From Bermanella sp036960565 (GTDB lineage Bacteria; Pseudomonadota; Gammaproteobacteria; Pseudomonadales; Oceanobacteraceae): a DNA stretch of 64,000 nt. Each line of letters starts with the position of its first letter. Positions within the stretch are counted from its first letter, which is position 1. The notes under the pieces are model-generated. The model was not told where the DNA came from. It saw nothing but the letters and a program-made list of their open reading frames with translations, and searched no databases. This document shows, piece after piece, positions 18,399 through 27,135 of the stretch. The DNA is taken from contig JBALXQ010000013.1 of the NCBI GenBank assembly GCA_036960565.1, positions 51,211 to 115,210 of the forward strand. The letters run 5' to 3'. The translations under genes were made by a program, and so were the position numbers.

Positions 18399-21304
18399 CC
18401 GATTATAAGCACACTCTAAACCTACCTGAAACCGACTTTCCCATGCGCGGTAACCTAGCAAAGCGCGAGCCTGAGACTTTGGCGCGCTGGCAGGAAATGG
18501 ATTTATACAAGGCCATTCGAGAAGCCCGTGCTGGTTGTGAAAAATATATTTTGCACGATGGCCCTCCGTACGCCAATGGTGATATTCACATTGGCCACAG
18601 TGTGAATAAAATTTTAAAAGACATCATTATTAAGTCTCGCACGCTTTCCAATATGGATGCCCCTTATGTGCCGGGTTGGGATTGCCATGGTTTACCGATT
18701 GAACTGAATGTTGAAAAACAGATAGGAAAGGCTGGCGATAAAGTAACTCCGAAAGAGTTTCGCCAGAAATGCCGCGAATACGCCCAAACTCAGGTTGATG
18801 GCCAGCGTGATGATTTTAAACGTTTAATGGTGTTGGGTGACTGGGATAAACCTTACCTAACCATGAACTTTAAATTTGAAGCGAATATCATTCGTACTCT
18901 TGGTCGTATTGCTGGCAATGGCCACATGCACAAGGGCGCCAAGCCTGTTAACTGGTGTATGGACTGTGGTTCGGCTTTGGCAGAGGCTGAAGTGGAATAT
19001 CAGGATAAAAAATCGGTATCCATCGATGTTAAGTTTGAATTTGAAAACACTGCAAACTTGCTAACTAAGTTTTCACTTGTGAACACCACAGATGATTTTT
19101 CTGCTAAAAAATCCAGCATTGTTATCTGGACCACTACACCTTGGACATTACCTGCAAACGAAGCGGTTTCAGTTCATCCTAGTATTGAATACGCATTGGT
19201 GCATTTAAAAGAAAATGATGAGATTTTAGTATTGGCGACAGAATTAGTTGCCGGTTCTATGGAACGTTACGGAATTGATACAGATGGTTTTGAAATAATC
19301 GGTCACGCTAAGGGGGCTTCATTTGGTTGGGTTTCTGAAGAAACCGACAGCGCGCCGTTTAGTGTTAAGCACCCATTCATGCCAAGTGATGACGATGAAT
19401 TTCAAGAAAAATTTGTTCCCGTTATTACTGGTCTACACGTAACGGCCGATTCAGGTACGGGTTCGGTTCATACTGCCCCCATGCACGGTGCAGACGATTA
19501 CGTTGTGTCTAACAAATACGGTATTGCCTCTAAACTCATGTTAGTAAGCGATGAAGGTCTATTCATCGACTGCCCCGCTACACAAGCACTTGAATTAGTG
19601 GGTTTAAGTGTGGCCGACAAGGGCAACTTTAAAATATTAAGCATTATAAATGAAAAAGGTGCGTTGCTTAAAAAAGTAAATATTAAACACAGTTATCCGC
19701 ATTGCTGGCGTCACAAGAGCCCAATAATTTTCCGCGCCACACCTCAGTGGTTTATTTCTATGCAGCAAGGTGGCTTATTAGAAAAAGCCATGCATGAAGT
19801 TGAAAATAGCGTTGAATGGCGTCCTGATTGGGGCAAGGCTCGCATCGAATCAATGATGGCTACTCGCCCTGATTGGTGTATTTCTCGTCAACGTACTTGG
19901 GGTGTTCCCATTGCCTTGTTTGTACACAAAGAAACCGGCGACCTGCACCCAGATACACAAAACCTAATTGAAACCGTGGCTAAAAAAGTTGAACAGCAAG
20001 GCATAGATGCTTGGTTTGATTTAGACCCTAAAGAACTGCTGGGTGACGAAAGCGACCAGTACCAAAAAATTACAGATACGTTAGATGTATGGTTTGACTC
20101 TGGTGTGACACACGCAGCAGTACTGGAAGAACACCCAGAGTTGCACGTACCTGCCGATTTATATTTGGAAGGTTCAGATCAACACCGCGGCTGGTTCCAG
20201 TCTTCGTTGTTAACCAGTGTTGCCGCTCGTGGCAAGGCACCTTATAAAACGGTCTTAACTCACGGCTTTACCGTAGATGGCGAAGGCAAAAAAATGTCTA
20301 AATCATTAGGTAATGTTATGTCGCCGCAATCTGTGGTGGATAAACTGGGTGCTGATATATTGCGCTTGTGGGTAGCCTCTACCGATTACACATCTGAAAT
20401 GACCGTAAGTGATCAAATTCTAAATCGTACCGCCGATTCATATCGCCGTATTCGAAATACCATGCGTTTCTTGTTGGCAAATATTAATGGTTTTGACCCT
20501 AAGACTCATATGGTTAAGCCTGAAGATTTATTGCCGTTGGATGCTTGGATGGTGGATCAGGCTTACCAGCTGCAAAAAGAAATTCGCCATAGCTATGACG
20601 AATATCAAACCATGAATATTTATCAAAAACTTCACCATTTCTGCGTGAACGAACTGGGTGGTTTTTATCTAGACGTCATTAAAGATCGCCAGTACACCAC
20701 GCAAGCCGATAGTGCTGCACGCCGTAGTGCACAAACGGCTCTTTACCATGTGGCTGAGGCCATGTTGCGTTGGCTTGCACCTATTCTTAGCTTCACTGCT
20801 GAAGAAGCGTGGCAGCAAATGCCTGCACCGGTTGAAGGTGAGCGTGAAGAATCTGTGTTATTGGCTTTGTGGTATGAAGGCTTGTTTGAGTCAAACAATA
20901 AAGAATTTGATGATGCATTCTGGCGCCGAATCATGACGGTGAAAACCGAAGTGAATAAATTATTAGAAAAAGCCCGTAACGAAAAAATTGTGGGTGCAAG
21001 TTTAAGTGCCGATGTCACACTTTCTGTAAACGGTGACTTGGCAAACGACTTGTCCCGTTTAGGAGATGAGTTGAGATTTGTCACCATTACCTCTACCGCT
21101 AAGGTTGTGGCCTTTGATGAGTCACTGGGTGAGCAAACGGAGTTGGAAGGATTACGCGTTGCCATTACCGCAAGCGAACACGAGAAATGTGATCGCTGCT
21201 GGCATCACAGTGAAGACGTGGGTACTCACAAGGAACATGAATCTCTTTGTGGGCGCTGTGTTGTAAACGTAGATGGTACTGGTGAGCAAAGGGCGTTTGC
21301 TTAA
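18395..21304 (+). CDS. ileS: Isoleucine--tRNA ligase
   Basis: 969 residues, about 30 longer than E. coli IleS; the extra length lies mainly in and around the editing domain. The HIGH motif is at 65-68, KMSKS at 633-637, and the C-terminal zinc ribbon has CDRCW and CGRC. The editing domain contains WTTTPWTLPANE and HTAPMHGADDY. It charges tRNA-Ile in the cytoplasm and edits valine. It overlaps ribF at its start and shares one base with the lspA start, so the operon is very compact. Confidence 0.97.
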   Translation: MTDYKHTLNLPETDFPMRGNLAKREPETLARWQEMDLYKAIREARAGCEKYILHDGPPYANGDIHIGHSVNKILKDIIIKSRTLSNMDAPYVPGWDCHGLPIELNVEKQIGKAGDKVTPKEFRQKCREYAQTQVDGQRDDFKRLMVLGDWDKPYLTMNFKFEANIIRTLGRIAGNGHMHKGAKPVNWCMDCGSALAEAEVEYQDKKSVSIDVKFEFENTANLLTKFSLVNTTDDFSAKKSSIVIWTTTPWTLPANEAVSVHPSIEYALVHLKENDEILVLATELVAGSMERYGIDTDGFEIIGHAKGASFGWVSEETDSAPFSVKHPFMPSDDDEFQEKFVPVITGLHVTADSGTGSVHTAPMHGADDYVVSNKYGIASKLMLVSDEGLFIDCPATQALELVGLSVADKGNFKILSIINEKGALLKKVNIKHSYPHCWRHKSPIIFRATPQWFISMQQGGLLEKAMHEVENSVEWRPDWGKARIESMMATRPDWCISRQRTWGVPIALFVHKETGDLHPDTQNLIETVAKKVEQQGIDAWFDLDPKELLGDESDQYQKITDTLDVWFDSGVTHAAVLEEHPELHVPADLYLEGSDQHRGWFQSSLLTSVAARGKAPYKTVLTHGFTVDGEGKKMSKSLGNVMSPQSVVDKLGADILRLWVASTDYTSEMTVSDQILNRTADSYRRIRNTMRFLLANINGFDPKTHMVKPEDLLPLDAWMVDQAYQLQKEIRHSYDEYQTMNIYQKLHHFCVNELGGFYLDVIKDRQYTTQADSAARRSAQTALYHVAEAMLRWLAPILSFTAEEAWQQMPAPVEGEREESVLLALWYEGLFESNNKEFDDAFWRRIMTVKTEVNKLLEKARNEKIVGASLSADVTLSVNGDLANDLSRLGDELRFVTITSTAKVVAFDESLGEQTELEGLRVAITASEHEKCDRCWHHSEDVGTHKEHESLCGRCVVNVDGTGEQRAFA

Positions 21305-21828
21305 TGCTTAAAAAACTATGGCAGCAGGCTTTTGAAGACACCCAAACCACTCGCCTAAAATGGCTATGGTTGAGTGTTTTAGCCATCGTGCTGGACTTTG
21401 CCACCAAACAAATGGCTCAGCATTTTCTACAGTTTGCTCAGCCAGTGTATGTTTTGCCTGTGTTTGATTTAACCCTGTTATATAACAAGGGTGCTGCCTT
21501 TAGCTTTTTAGCCAGTGAGTCTGGTTGGCAGCGTTGGTTTTTTACCATCATTGCGATATCGGTGAGCAGTGTTATGGCAGTGTGGTTAATGAAATTAAAG
21601 TCTAGCGAAAAGTGGTTGGCCGCTGCTATATCTTTAGTAATTGGCGGAGCCATTGGCAATCTTTACGATCGATTAGCCTATGGCCATGTGGTGGATTTTA
21701 TTCATGTACATTGGGGAGAGCATTATTTCCCGGCCTTTAATATTGCCGACAGTGCCATTACGTTAGGGGCTGTTATGTTGCTCATTGATAGTTTAATTTT
21801 TTCTCGTAAAAATTCAGAAGTGGAATGA
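21304..21828 (+). CDS. lspA: Lipoprotein signal peptidase (signal peptidase II)
   Basis: 174 residues with four membrane helices. Conserved blocks include LLYNKGAAFSFLA, GGAIGNLYDRLAYGHVVDF and FNIADSAITLG, with the two catalytic aspartates in YDR and ADS. It cleaves prolipoproteins at the lipobox after lipidation. It is translationally coupled to ileS upstream, and its stop overlaps the fkpB ATG by 4 bp. The order ileS-lspA-fkpB-ispH is the standard gammaproteobacterial one. Confidence 0.96.
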   Translation: MLKKLWQQAFEDTQTTRLKWLWLSVLAIVLDFATKQMAQHFLQFAQPVYVLPVFDLTLLYNKGAAFSFLASESGWQRWFFTIIAISVSSVMAVWLMKLKSSEKWLAAAISLVIGGAIGNLYDRLAYGHVVDFIHVHWGEHYFPAFNIADSAITLGAVMLLIDSLIFSRKNSEVE

Positions 21829-22283
21829 AAGTGATGCAGATTAAGCAAGGCTCGCAAGTGGTATTGAACTTCGCATTATCACTTGAAGATGATCAGGTTA
21901 TTGATAGTACTTTTGATAAAAAACCGGCTACCTTAATTGTGGGTGATGGTAATTTACCTGAGGGTTTTGAGGCACTATTAGTGGGCCTTGAAGCTGGCAG
22001 TAAAGATACTTTTATTGTGCCTCCTGAAAATGCATTTTCTCAGCCTAACCCTAATAATATTCAAACCATGAAGCGCAGTGACTTTGCTGCGGATATGGAA
22101 CTAGAAGTAGGCATGGTAGTGTCATTTGCTGATGCCAATCAGGCTGAGCTTCCTGGTGTGCTTAAAACTATTGAAGATAATCTAGTGGTGGTGGATTTTA
22201 ACCATCCTCTTGCTGGCAAAGAACTTAAGTTTCAGGTGGAAATACTTGAAGTGAATGACGCGCCCCATAGTAACGCAGGTTAA
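21825..22283 (+). CDS. fkpB: FKBP-type peptidyl-prolyl isomerase
   Basis: 152 residues, the SlpA/FkpB type: an FKBP domain interrupted by an insert-in-flap domain. Blocks such as VIDSTFDKKPATLIVGDGNL, LPEGFEALLVGLEAGS and VVVDFNHPLAGKELKFQVEI match the family. It is a cytoplasmic isomerase and chaperone. The start overlaps the lspA stop; a second ATG at 21834 is possible. ispH follows after 2 bp. Confidence 0.94.
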   Translation: MKVMQIKQGSQVVLNFALSLEDDQVIDSTFDKKPATLIVGDGNLPEGFEALLVGLEAGSKDTFIVPPENAFSQPNPNNIQTMKRSDFAADMELEVGMVVSFADANQAELPGVLKTIEDNLVVVDFNHPLAGKELKFQVEILEVNDAPHSNAG

Positions 22284-22285
22284 TA

Positions 22286-23230
22286 ATGGATATCACATTA
22301 GCGAATCCCAGAGGCTTTTGCGCTGGAGTTGATCGCGCCATTGACATCGTGAACCGTGCGCTGGATTTGTTTGAAGCCCCCATTTATGTGCGTCATGAAG
22401 TGGTGCACAATAAATTTGTTGTGGATAACTTACGCAAGCGTGGTGCGATTTTTGTTGAAGAGCTTCATGAAGTTCCAGATGACAAAATTGTTATTTTTAG
22501 TGCACACGGTGTGTCTAAAGCAGTTCAAGTTGAAGCCAAACGTCGCGGCCTAAAAGTATTTGATGCCACTTGCCCGCTTGTTACCAAGGTGCACATGGAA
22601 GTCATGCGTTATTCAACTAAGGGTAATGAAGTTATTTTAATTGGCCACAAGGGGCATCCAGAAGTGGAAGGCACCATGGGGCAATATGATGACAGCGCTG
22701 GTGGAAAAATCTACTTAGTAGAAGACGAAGCGGATGTGACTGCACTCACTCCCGAAAACCCTCAGGTGTTGTCTTATGTGAGTCAAACGACTTTGTCTAT
22801 GGACGATACCGCTAAAGTTATTAAGGCTTTAAGAGTAAAGTTTCCCAATATCCACGGACCAAAAACCAACGATATTTGTTACGCTACGCAAAACCGTCAA
22901 GATGCGGTAAAAGAACTGGCCAACAGCAGCGACCTAATTCTAGTGGTGGGTTCTCCAAATAGCTCTAACTCAAACAGGCTGCGTGAATTAGCGGAGCGCA
23001 TGGGCAGCAAAGCCTACCTGATAGATAATAGTGATGAGATAGACCCTACTTGGTTTGAGAATATTGCAAAGGTTGGTATTACAGCGGGTGCATCAGCTCC
23101 TGAAGTTTTGGTGAAGCAAGTAGTGTCTCGAGTACAGGAATTAGGCGGGGATATCCCTGTTGAATTAAGTGGCCGTGAAGAGAATATTGTTTTTCATTTG
23201 CCAAAAGAACTTAGGCTTAAAGAAGTTTAA
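22286..23230 (+). CDS. ispH: 4-hydroxy-3-methylbut-2-enyl diphosphate reductase
   Basis: 314 residues, typical of IspH (LytB). The three iron-sulfur cysteines are in GFCAGVDRAI (C12), ATCPLVTKVH and NDICYATQNRQ, and the substrate motif SPNSSNSNRL is present. It carries out the last step of the methylerythritol phosphate pathway, making IPP and DMAPP. It closes the conserved ileS-lspA-fkpB-ispH operon. Confidence 0.97.
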   Translation: MDITLANPRGFCAGVDRAIDIVNRALDLFEAPIYVRHEVVHNKFVVDNLRKRGAIFVEELHEVPDDKIVIFSAHGVSKAVQVEAKRRGLKVFDATCPLVTKVHMEVMRYSTKGNEVILIGHKGHPEVEGTMGQYDDSAGGKIYLVEDEADVTALTPENPQVLSYVSQTTLSMDDTAKVIKALRVKFPNIHGPKTNDICYATQNRQDAVKELANSSDLILVVGSPNSSNSNRLRELAERMGSKAYLIDNSDEIDPTWFENIAKVGITAGASAPEVLVKQVVSRVQELGGDIPVELSGREENIVFHLPKELRLKEV

Positions 23231-23243
23231 GCTTTTGTACAAA

Positions 23244-23280
23244 CAACTTCATGCCTAATTTTAATGCTGGCATGAAGTTG
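23244..23280. terminator. Perfect 12-bp stem-loop between ispH and ppnN
   Basis: CAACTTCATGCC pairs perfectly with GGCATGAAGTTG across a 13-base loop between two convergent genes. There is no T-tract on either side, so intrinsic termination is uncertain. It may instead stabilise the 3' end of the transcript. Confidence 0.45.
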
Positions 23281-23302
23281 AACCTATCAGTTTAATCGAC
23301 AA

Positions 23303-24670
23303 TTATTGGTTTACAATTTTATAACAGGGGATGTATTTCTTACCTGGTAATTTCATTCTTTGTTGCTTAACCATACTGGCCAATAAAACCTCCATGGGTT
23401 TGATGATGTTATCGTCACCGTGTAATTCAAATGGCCCGTTCTTGCGAACTTCTATTATGCCATCCTCTTTTACGTTCCCTGCGACTATGCCACTGAAAGC
23501 TCTTCGCAAATTTGCTGCCAGTCTGTGAGATTCTTGTTGTTTATGTAAATTCAAACTTGCCATGTTTTTGTGATTGGGTATGAAAGGTGTTTGAAAATCT
23601 GGGTCTATGGTTAGCATCCAGTTAAAGAAAAATGCATCATTATGTTTCTTACGAAACTTTGTCACTTTATCGATGCCTTTTTTCATGTGTGTGGCCACAG
23701 CACTAGGATCATCTATGATTATTTTGTATTTTTTTTGTGCCTCCTTTCCTAAAGAAGCGCCAATAAATGCATCAATTTGCTCGAAATATTCCTTGGCTGA
23801 TTCCGGGCCGGTAAAGATTAGCGGAAAAGGAATTTTTTGATTGCTAGGGTGCAGTAAAATTCCCAGCATATATAGAATCTCTTCTGCGGTGCCAGCGCCC
23901 CCTGGAAAGACAATAATACCGTGAGTACTTCGTACAAAGGCTTCAAGGCGTTTCTCAATGTCGGGTAAGATCACTAATTCATTTACAATGGGATTAGGTG
24001 CTTCGGCGGCAATAATACCTGGCTCGGTAATGCCTACATAGCGGCCACTTTTATTGTGCTGCTTGGCATGGCCTATGGTTGCCCCTTTCATGGGTCCTTT
24101 CATAGCCCCCGGACCACAACCGGTCCCTACATCTAAACCTCGAAGACCTAATTGATAACCAACTTTTTTGCTGTAGCCATATTCTTCATGGCCAATACTA
24201 TGGCCGCCCCAGCATACAACAAGCCCGGTCGGTACCCCGTAACGCAACATGTTGGCATTGCGTAAGATGTGAAACACCATGTTGGTAATCTGTTCGCCAA
24301 CTAGGGGTTTAAATCTTGGGTTATTTAATATTTCATCATGGGTGTAAATGATATCCCGCAATACCGCGAATAAGTGCTCACGAATACCAAAAATAACTTC
24401 ACCATCTACAAAAGCATCATCGGGTGAATTAAATAAATCCAAGACAATCCCCCGATCTAACTGGATAACCTGAATATCAAATTCAGCGTATCCTTCCTGT
24501 TCGGCGAGGCAATCATCTCCTTCATTTCCACAATTTAAAACGGCGTAAGCACAGCGTTTAAATATTTCATGCAAGCCGCCGCCGCTTGCATCTTTTAGGC
24601 GGTTAACCTCATGGCGAGAAAGAACCCTTAATGCTTTACGAGGTGTAATTCGGGCAAGACCGACTGTCAT
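23303..24670 (-). CDS. ppnN: Nucleotide 5'-monophosphate nucleosidase (PpnN/YgdH family)
   Basis: 455 residues, the length of E. coli PpnN. The central LOG-family Rossmann domain has GTGCGPGAMKGPMKGA and PGGAGTAEEILYMLG, the nucleotide-binding and catalytic signatures. Flanking N- and C-terminal domains correspond to DUF4478 and DUF3412. The family hydrolyses purine and pyrimidine monophosphates to base and ribose-5-phosphate, and the E. coli enzyme responds to (p)ppGpp. It is convergent with ispH and probably a single gene. Confidence 0.93.
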   Translation of the reverse strand: MTVGLARITPRKALRVLSRHEVNRLKDASGGGLHEIFKRCAYAVLNCGNEGDDCLAEQEGYAEFDIQVIQLDRGIVLDLFNSPDDAFVDGEVIFGIREHLFAVLRDIIYTHDEILNNPRFKPLVGEQITNMVFHILRNANMLRYGVPTGLVVCWGGHSIGHEEYGYSKKVGYQLGLRGLDVGTGCGPGAMKGPMKGATIGHAKQHNKSGRYVGITEPGIIAAEAPNPIVNELVILPDIEKRLEAFVRSTHGIIVFPGGAGTAEEILYMLGILLHPSNQKIPFPLIFTGPESAKEYFEQIDAFIGASLGKEAQKKYKIIIDDPSAVATHMKKGIDKVTKFRKKHNDAFFFNWMLTIDPDFQTPFIPNHKNMASLNLHKQQESHRLAANLRRAFSGIVAGNVKEDGIIEVRKNGPFELHGDDNIIKPMEVLLASMVKQQRMKLPGKKYIPCYKIVNQ

Positions 24671-24848
24671 ACAGAACTTATCCTTATTCTTATTTAACGT
24701 AATTAGTTTAGCACTTCACAGGGTTATCCTTAGAAAAGTTATAAGCCTGTTTGATTTGATTAGCCACCATCTAGGCCGTTATTGGAATAAAATGGCGTTT
24801 TGTGACTTATATTTTCCTCCTAAATAAAATGAGAAAAGCATTGTTGTA

Positions 24849-25433
24849 TCAGGCCCAAAACTCCATAGGCCCATAACGACTAATGAGCTTTAGTATGTCG
24901 CTACGGGTAATGAGCCCAATTAGGTTTTGTTTGTCATCTATAATGGGCATGCTACCAATATGCTGATTAAACATTGTGTGGGTGAGTTGATGAATGTCGA
25001 TATCTGGGGTGGCAGCATAGACCTTTTTAATGAACCAGTTTTCTTTTAAGTTTTTCTTAAAAGCAAAAGAATGTAATACATCCCTTTCACTAATGATGCC
25101 AATTAATTTTGAGTTTTGAGTGATAGGCAAGTGTTTAATATGATGGCTTTGCATCATATCCCAGGCTTGTTCAATGGTTGCGTTTTGGCTATCTAAAAAG
25201 ACAACTGGCTCGTTACTCATAAGTTCTTTTGCTAGATAAATTCTGTGTGGGCTAGAAGACGTATTTAAGTAAGGATTAAGGAGCAGCTTGGCAGCTTGAG
25301 TTTGATGATCCTGTGAATGCTTGGATACTTTTTTTGCGGTCGAACTTTTACTGACGCTAACAGTGCCCTTCGGAATTATATGTTGATAATTGGCAATGGC
25401 TGGATGGCCATGATCGATAATGATAAAAGGCAA
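24849..25433 (-). CDS. CBS-domain pair protein
   Basis: 194 residues. The first ~65 are polar and of unknown fold. Two CBS domains follow (about 68-125 and 135-190), with KHLPITQNSKLIGIISERDV and GSMPIIDDKQNLIGLITRSD as the typical strand-turn-helix ends. CBS pairs bind adenosine nucleotides and regulate partner proteins; no effector domain is attached, so the role is unknown. It lies 35 bp after the DUF2057 gene on the same strand, so the two may be co-transcribed. Confidence 0.87.
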   Translation of the reverse strand: MPFIIIDHGHPAIANYQHIIPKGTVSVSKSSTAKKVSKHSQDHQTQAAKLLLNPYLNTSSSPHRIYLAKELMSNEPVVFLDSQNATIEQAWDMMQSHHIKHLPITQNSKLIGIISERDVLHSFAFKKNLKENWFIKKVYAATPDIDIHQLTHTMFNQHIGSMPIIDDKQNLIGLITRSDILKLISRYGPMEFWA

Positions 25434-25468
25434 GGAGACTCCATCTTAACAAGCGCCCGTTGAACTCA

Positions 25469-26086
25469 TTAGTGTAACGAGCGGCTTGACGGGTTAATCG
25501 CATCTTTCCATTTTATAAACTGCTTTTTTTCATGCTGACTGGCTTGCTGCCACCAATATTTAAGTTGCTCTAAACGTGGCAGCTCAGTCTCACCTTGAGC
25601 GCTTTTTGTATTAAATTCAAGAGGATTGTCCTTTTTAATATGGCTTGCATAAAAAGAATGCTGACCATTATTTAATGACAGCTTTGGATTAAGAGAGAAG
25701 GCTTGGGCCTCCTCAAGGGTGGTTAAAGCAGGGTAATTCAGCTTATAAGTCTCATTAGGTTTCATATGGGCTTCGATGATTAGTTTTCCACTGGTAATTC
25801 GCTCATGGTTTTCATCATCTACTTCCCATACATCTTCGTATTGAATAACCACTGTATGTGGGCCTGCCGGTAATTGAATATTAAGGTTTTTATTGCGAAA
25901 ACCTTGTGTGAACGAAGATACTTCACGGCCATCTAGGCTGAGTAAATTAAACTCCACCGGTAATACTAATGTGGCTTCGAGGTTTTCACCCAGTGCAGGG
26001 CCCTCATAGAGTCGCATTGTTTGTTGAGTGGAGCAGGCTAGTAAAAGGCTGAAGGCTAGGATCAGGGAGATAAATTTCAAGGTCAT
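25469..26086 (-). CDS. DUF2057 (YccT/CsgI-like) family putative lipoprotein
   Basis: 205 residues with a signal peptide ending in a lipobox, LLAC, with cysteine at 18, so it is probably a lipid-anchored periplasmic protein. The body matches my memory of the DUF2057 family: an N-terminal LVLPVEFNLLSLDGREV segment, LPAGPHTVVIQYEDVW, and later strands. The E. coli relative YccT (CsgI) affects curli assembly, but family membership does not prove that here. It is divergent from purU and upstream of the CBS gene. Confidence 0.75.
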   Translation of the reverse strand: MTLKFISLILAFSLLLACSTQQTMRLYEGPALGENLEATLVLPVEFNLLSLDGREVSSFTQGFRNKNLNIQLPAGPHTVVIQYEDVWEVDDENHERITSGKLIIEAHMKPNETYKLNYPALTTLEEAQAFSLNPKLSLNNGQHSFYASHIKKDNPLEFNTKSAQGETELPRLEQLKYWWQQASQHEKKQFIKWKDAINPSSRSLH

Positions 26087-26168
26087 GGGTTTCTGGGTTT
26101 TAATAAGTCTGTGTTATTGTGGCGTGCAATAATTTTAGATACAAGCTGTGTTTTAGCAGGTGGTAAAG

Positions 26169-27020
26169 ATGGAACGTACATACAGGCTTATTATTTCTTG
26201 CCCAGATCGAGTGGGAATTGTGGCATCCGTGGGGCAGTTTGTGTCTAACCACGGTGGATGGATAGTGGAAGCCAATCATTATGCCGACCCGGTAAGTGGT
26301 TGGTTTTTTATGCGTCATTGTATTAAGGCCAGTTCGTTGCCTTTTAGCCTTGAAGAATTTCGTCTGAAGTTTGCTAGCATTGCAGAAGAATTTAAAATGG
26401 ATTGGGCTATCAGCGATAGCGAAGCACCTAAACAAGTTGTGCTGCTGGCCAGCAAAGAAAGTCATTGCCTAGTGGACTTGTTATATCGTTGGCACAGTGG
26501 AGAAATGAAGGTCGACATTCCATGTGTTATCTCTAATCACGATGATTTACGCAGCCTAGTGGAATGGCACGGTATTCCATTCTTTCACGTTCCTGTGGAT
26601 AAAAATAATAAAGCCGAGCACTTTCATCGTGTTAGTCAGCTCATAGCTGAACACAAAGCCGATACCATAGTGCTAGCCCGTTACATGCAAATATTACCCG
26701 CTGATGTGTGTGAAGAATATGAAGGGCGCATTATTAATATTCACCACAGTTTTTTACCATCCTTTGCTGGCGCTAAACCCTACCATCAGGCTGCTCAGCG
26801 CGGAGTGAAGCTGATTGGTGCAACTTGTCACTACGTGACTCAAGAGTTAGATGCTGGCCCTATTATCGATCAGGATGTGATGCGCATTAGTCATAAAGAC
26901 TCGGTGGGAGATATGGTGCGGTTGGGCAAGGATGTGGAGAAAATGGTGTTAAGCCGAGGAGTACGTTTACATCTGGAAGACAGGGTTTTACGTCATGGTA
27001 ATAAGACCATTGTTTTCTAA
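26169..27020 (+). CDS. purU: Formyltetrahydrofolate deformylase
   Basis: 283 residues from the ATG at 26169, which has AGGTGG 5 bases upstream; a GTG at 26160 is less likely. The N-terminal ACT domain (CPDRVGIVASVGQFV) is followed by a formyltransferase-like domain with INIHHSFLPSFAGAKPYHQA, HYVTQELDAGPIIDQD and the catalytic Asn/His/Asp set of the family. It hydrolyses 10-formyl-THF to THF and formate, balancing one-carbon pools. It is a single gene with a strong terminator. Confidence 0.95.
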   Translation: MERTYRLIISCPDRVGIVASVGQFVSNHGGWIVEANHYADPVSGWFFMRHCIKASSLPFSLEEFRLKFASIAEEFKMDWAISDSEAPKQVVLLASKESHCLVDLLYRWHSGEMKVDIPCVISNHDDLRSLVEWHGIPFFHVPVDKNNKAEHFHRVSQLIAEHKADTIVLARYMQILPADVCEEYEGRIINIHHSFLPSFAGAKPYHQAAQRGVKLIGATCHYVTQELDAGPIIDQDVMRISHKDSVGDMVRLGKDVEKMVLSRGVRLHLEDRVLRHGNKTIVF

Positions 27021-27043
27021 CTTACAATTAATTATTTGAAGCA

Positions 27044-27073
27044 TAAAAAAACCGAGCTTAGCTCGGTTTTTTT
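27044..27073 (+). terminator. Rho-independent terminator after purU
   Basis: ACCGAGC/GCTCGGT stem with a three-base loop, preceded by A residues and followed by seven T residues. Confidence 0.92.
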
Positions 27074-27116
27074 ATGTACAGGATGTACGGTATGACGCGA
27101 TGCCATGGATGGCAAA
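27074..27116 (+). repeat. Post-terminator GGA-hairpin repeat (purU copy)
   Basis: It starts directly after the terminator T-run. GTAC/GTAC with loop AGGAT spans 27076-27088, then CGGTATGACGCGA, then TGCCA/TGGCA with loop TGGA (27101-27114). The first hairpin matches the CsrA SELEX consensus RUACARGGAUGU except at one position, because AGGAU lacks one R. Closely related copies are at 45521 and 55511. Confidence 0.75.
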
Positions 27117-27135
27117 GAGTGGAAAAACAGCCCTA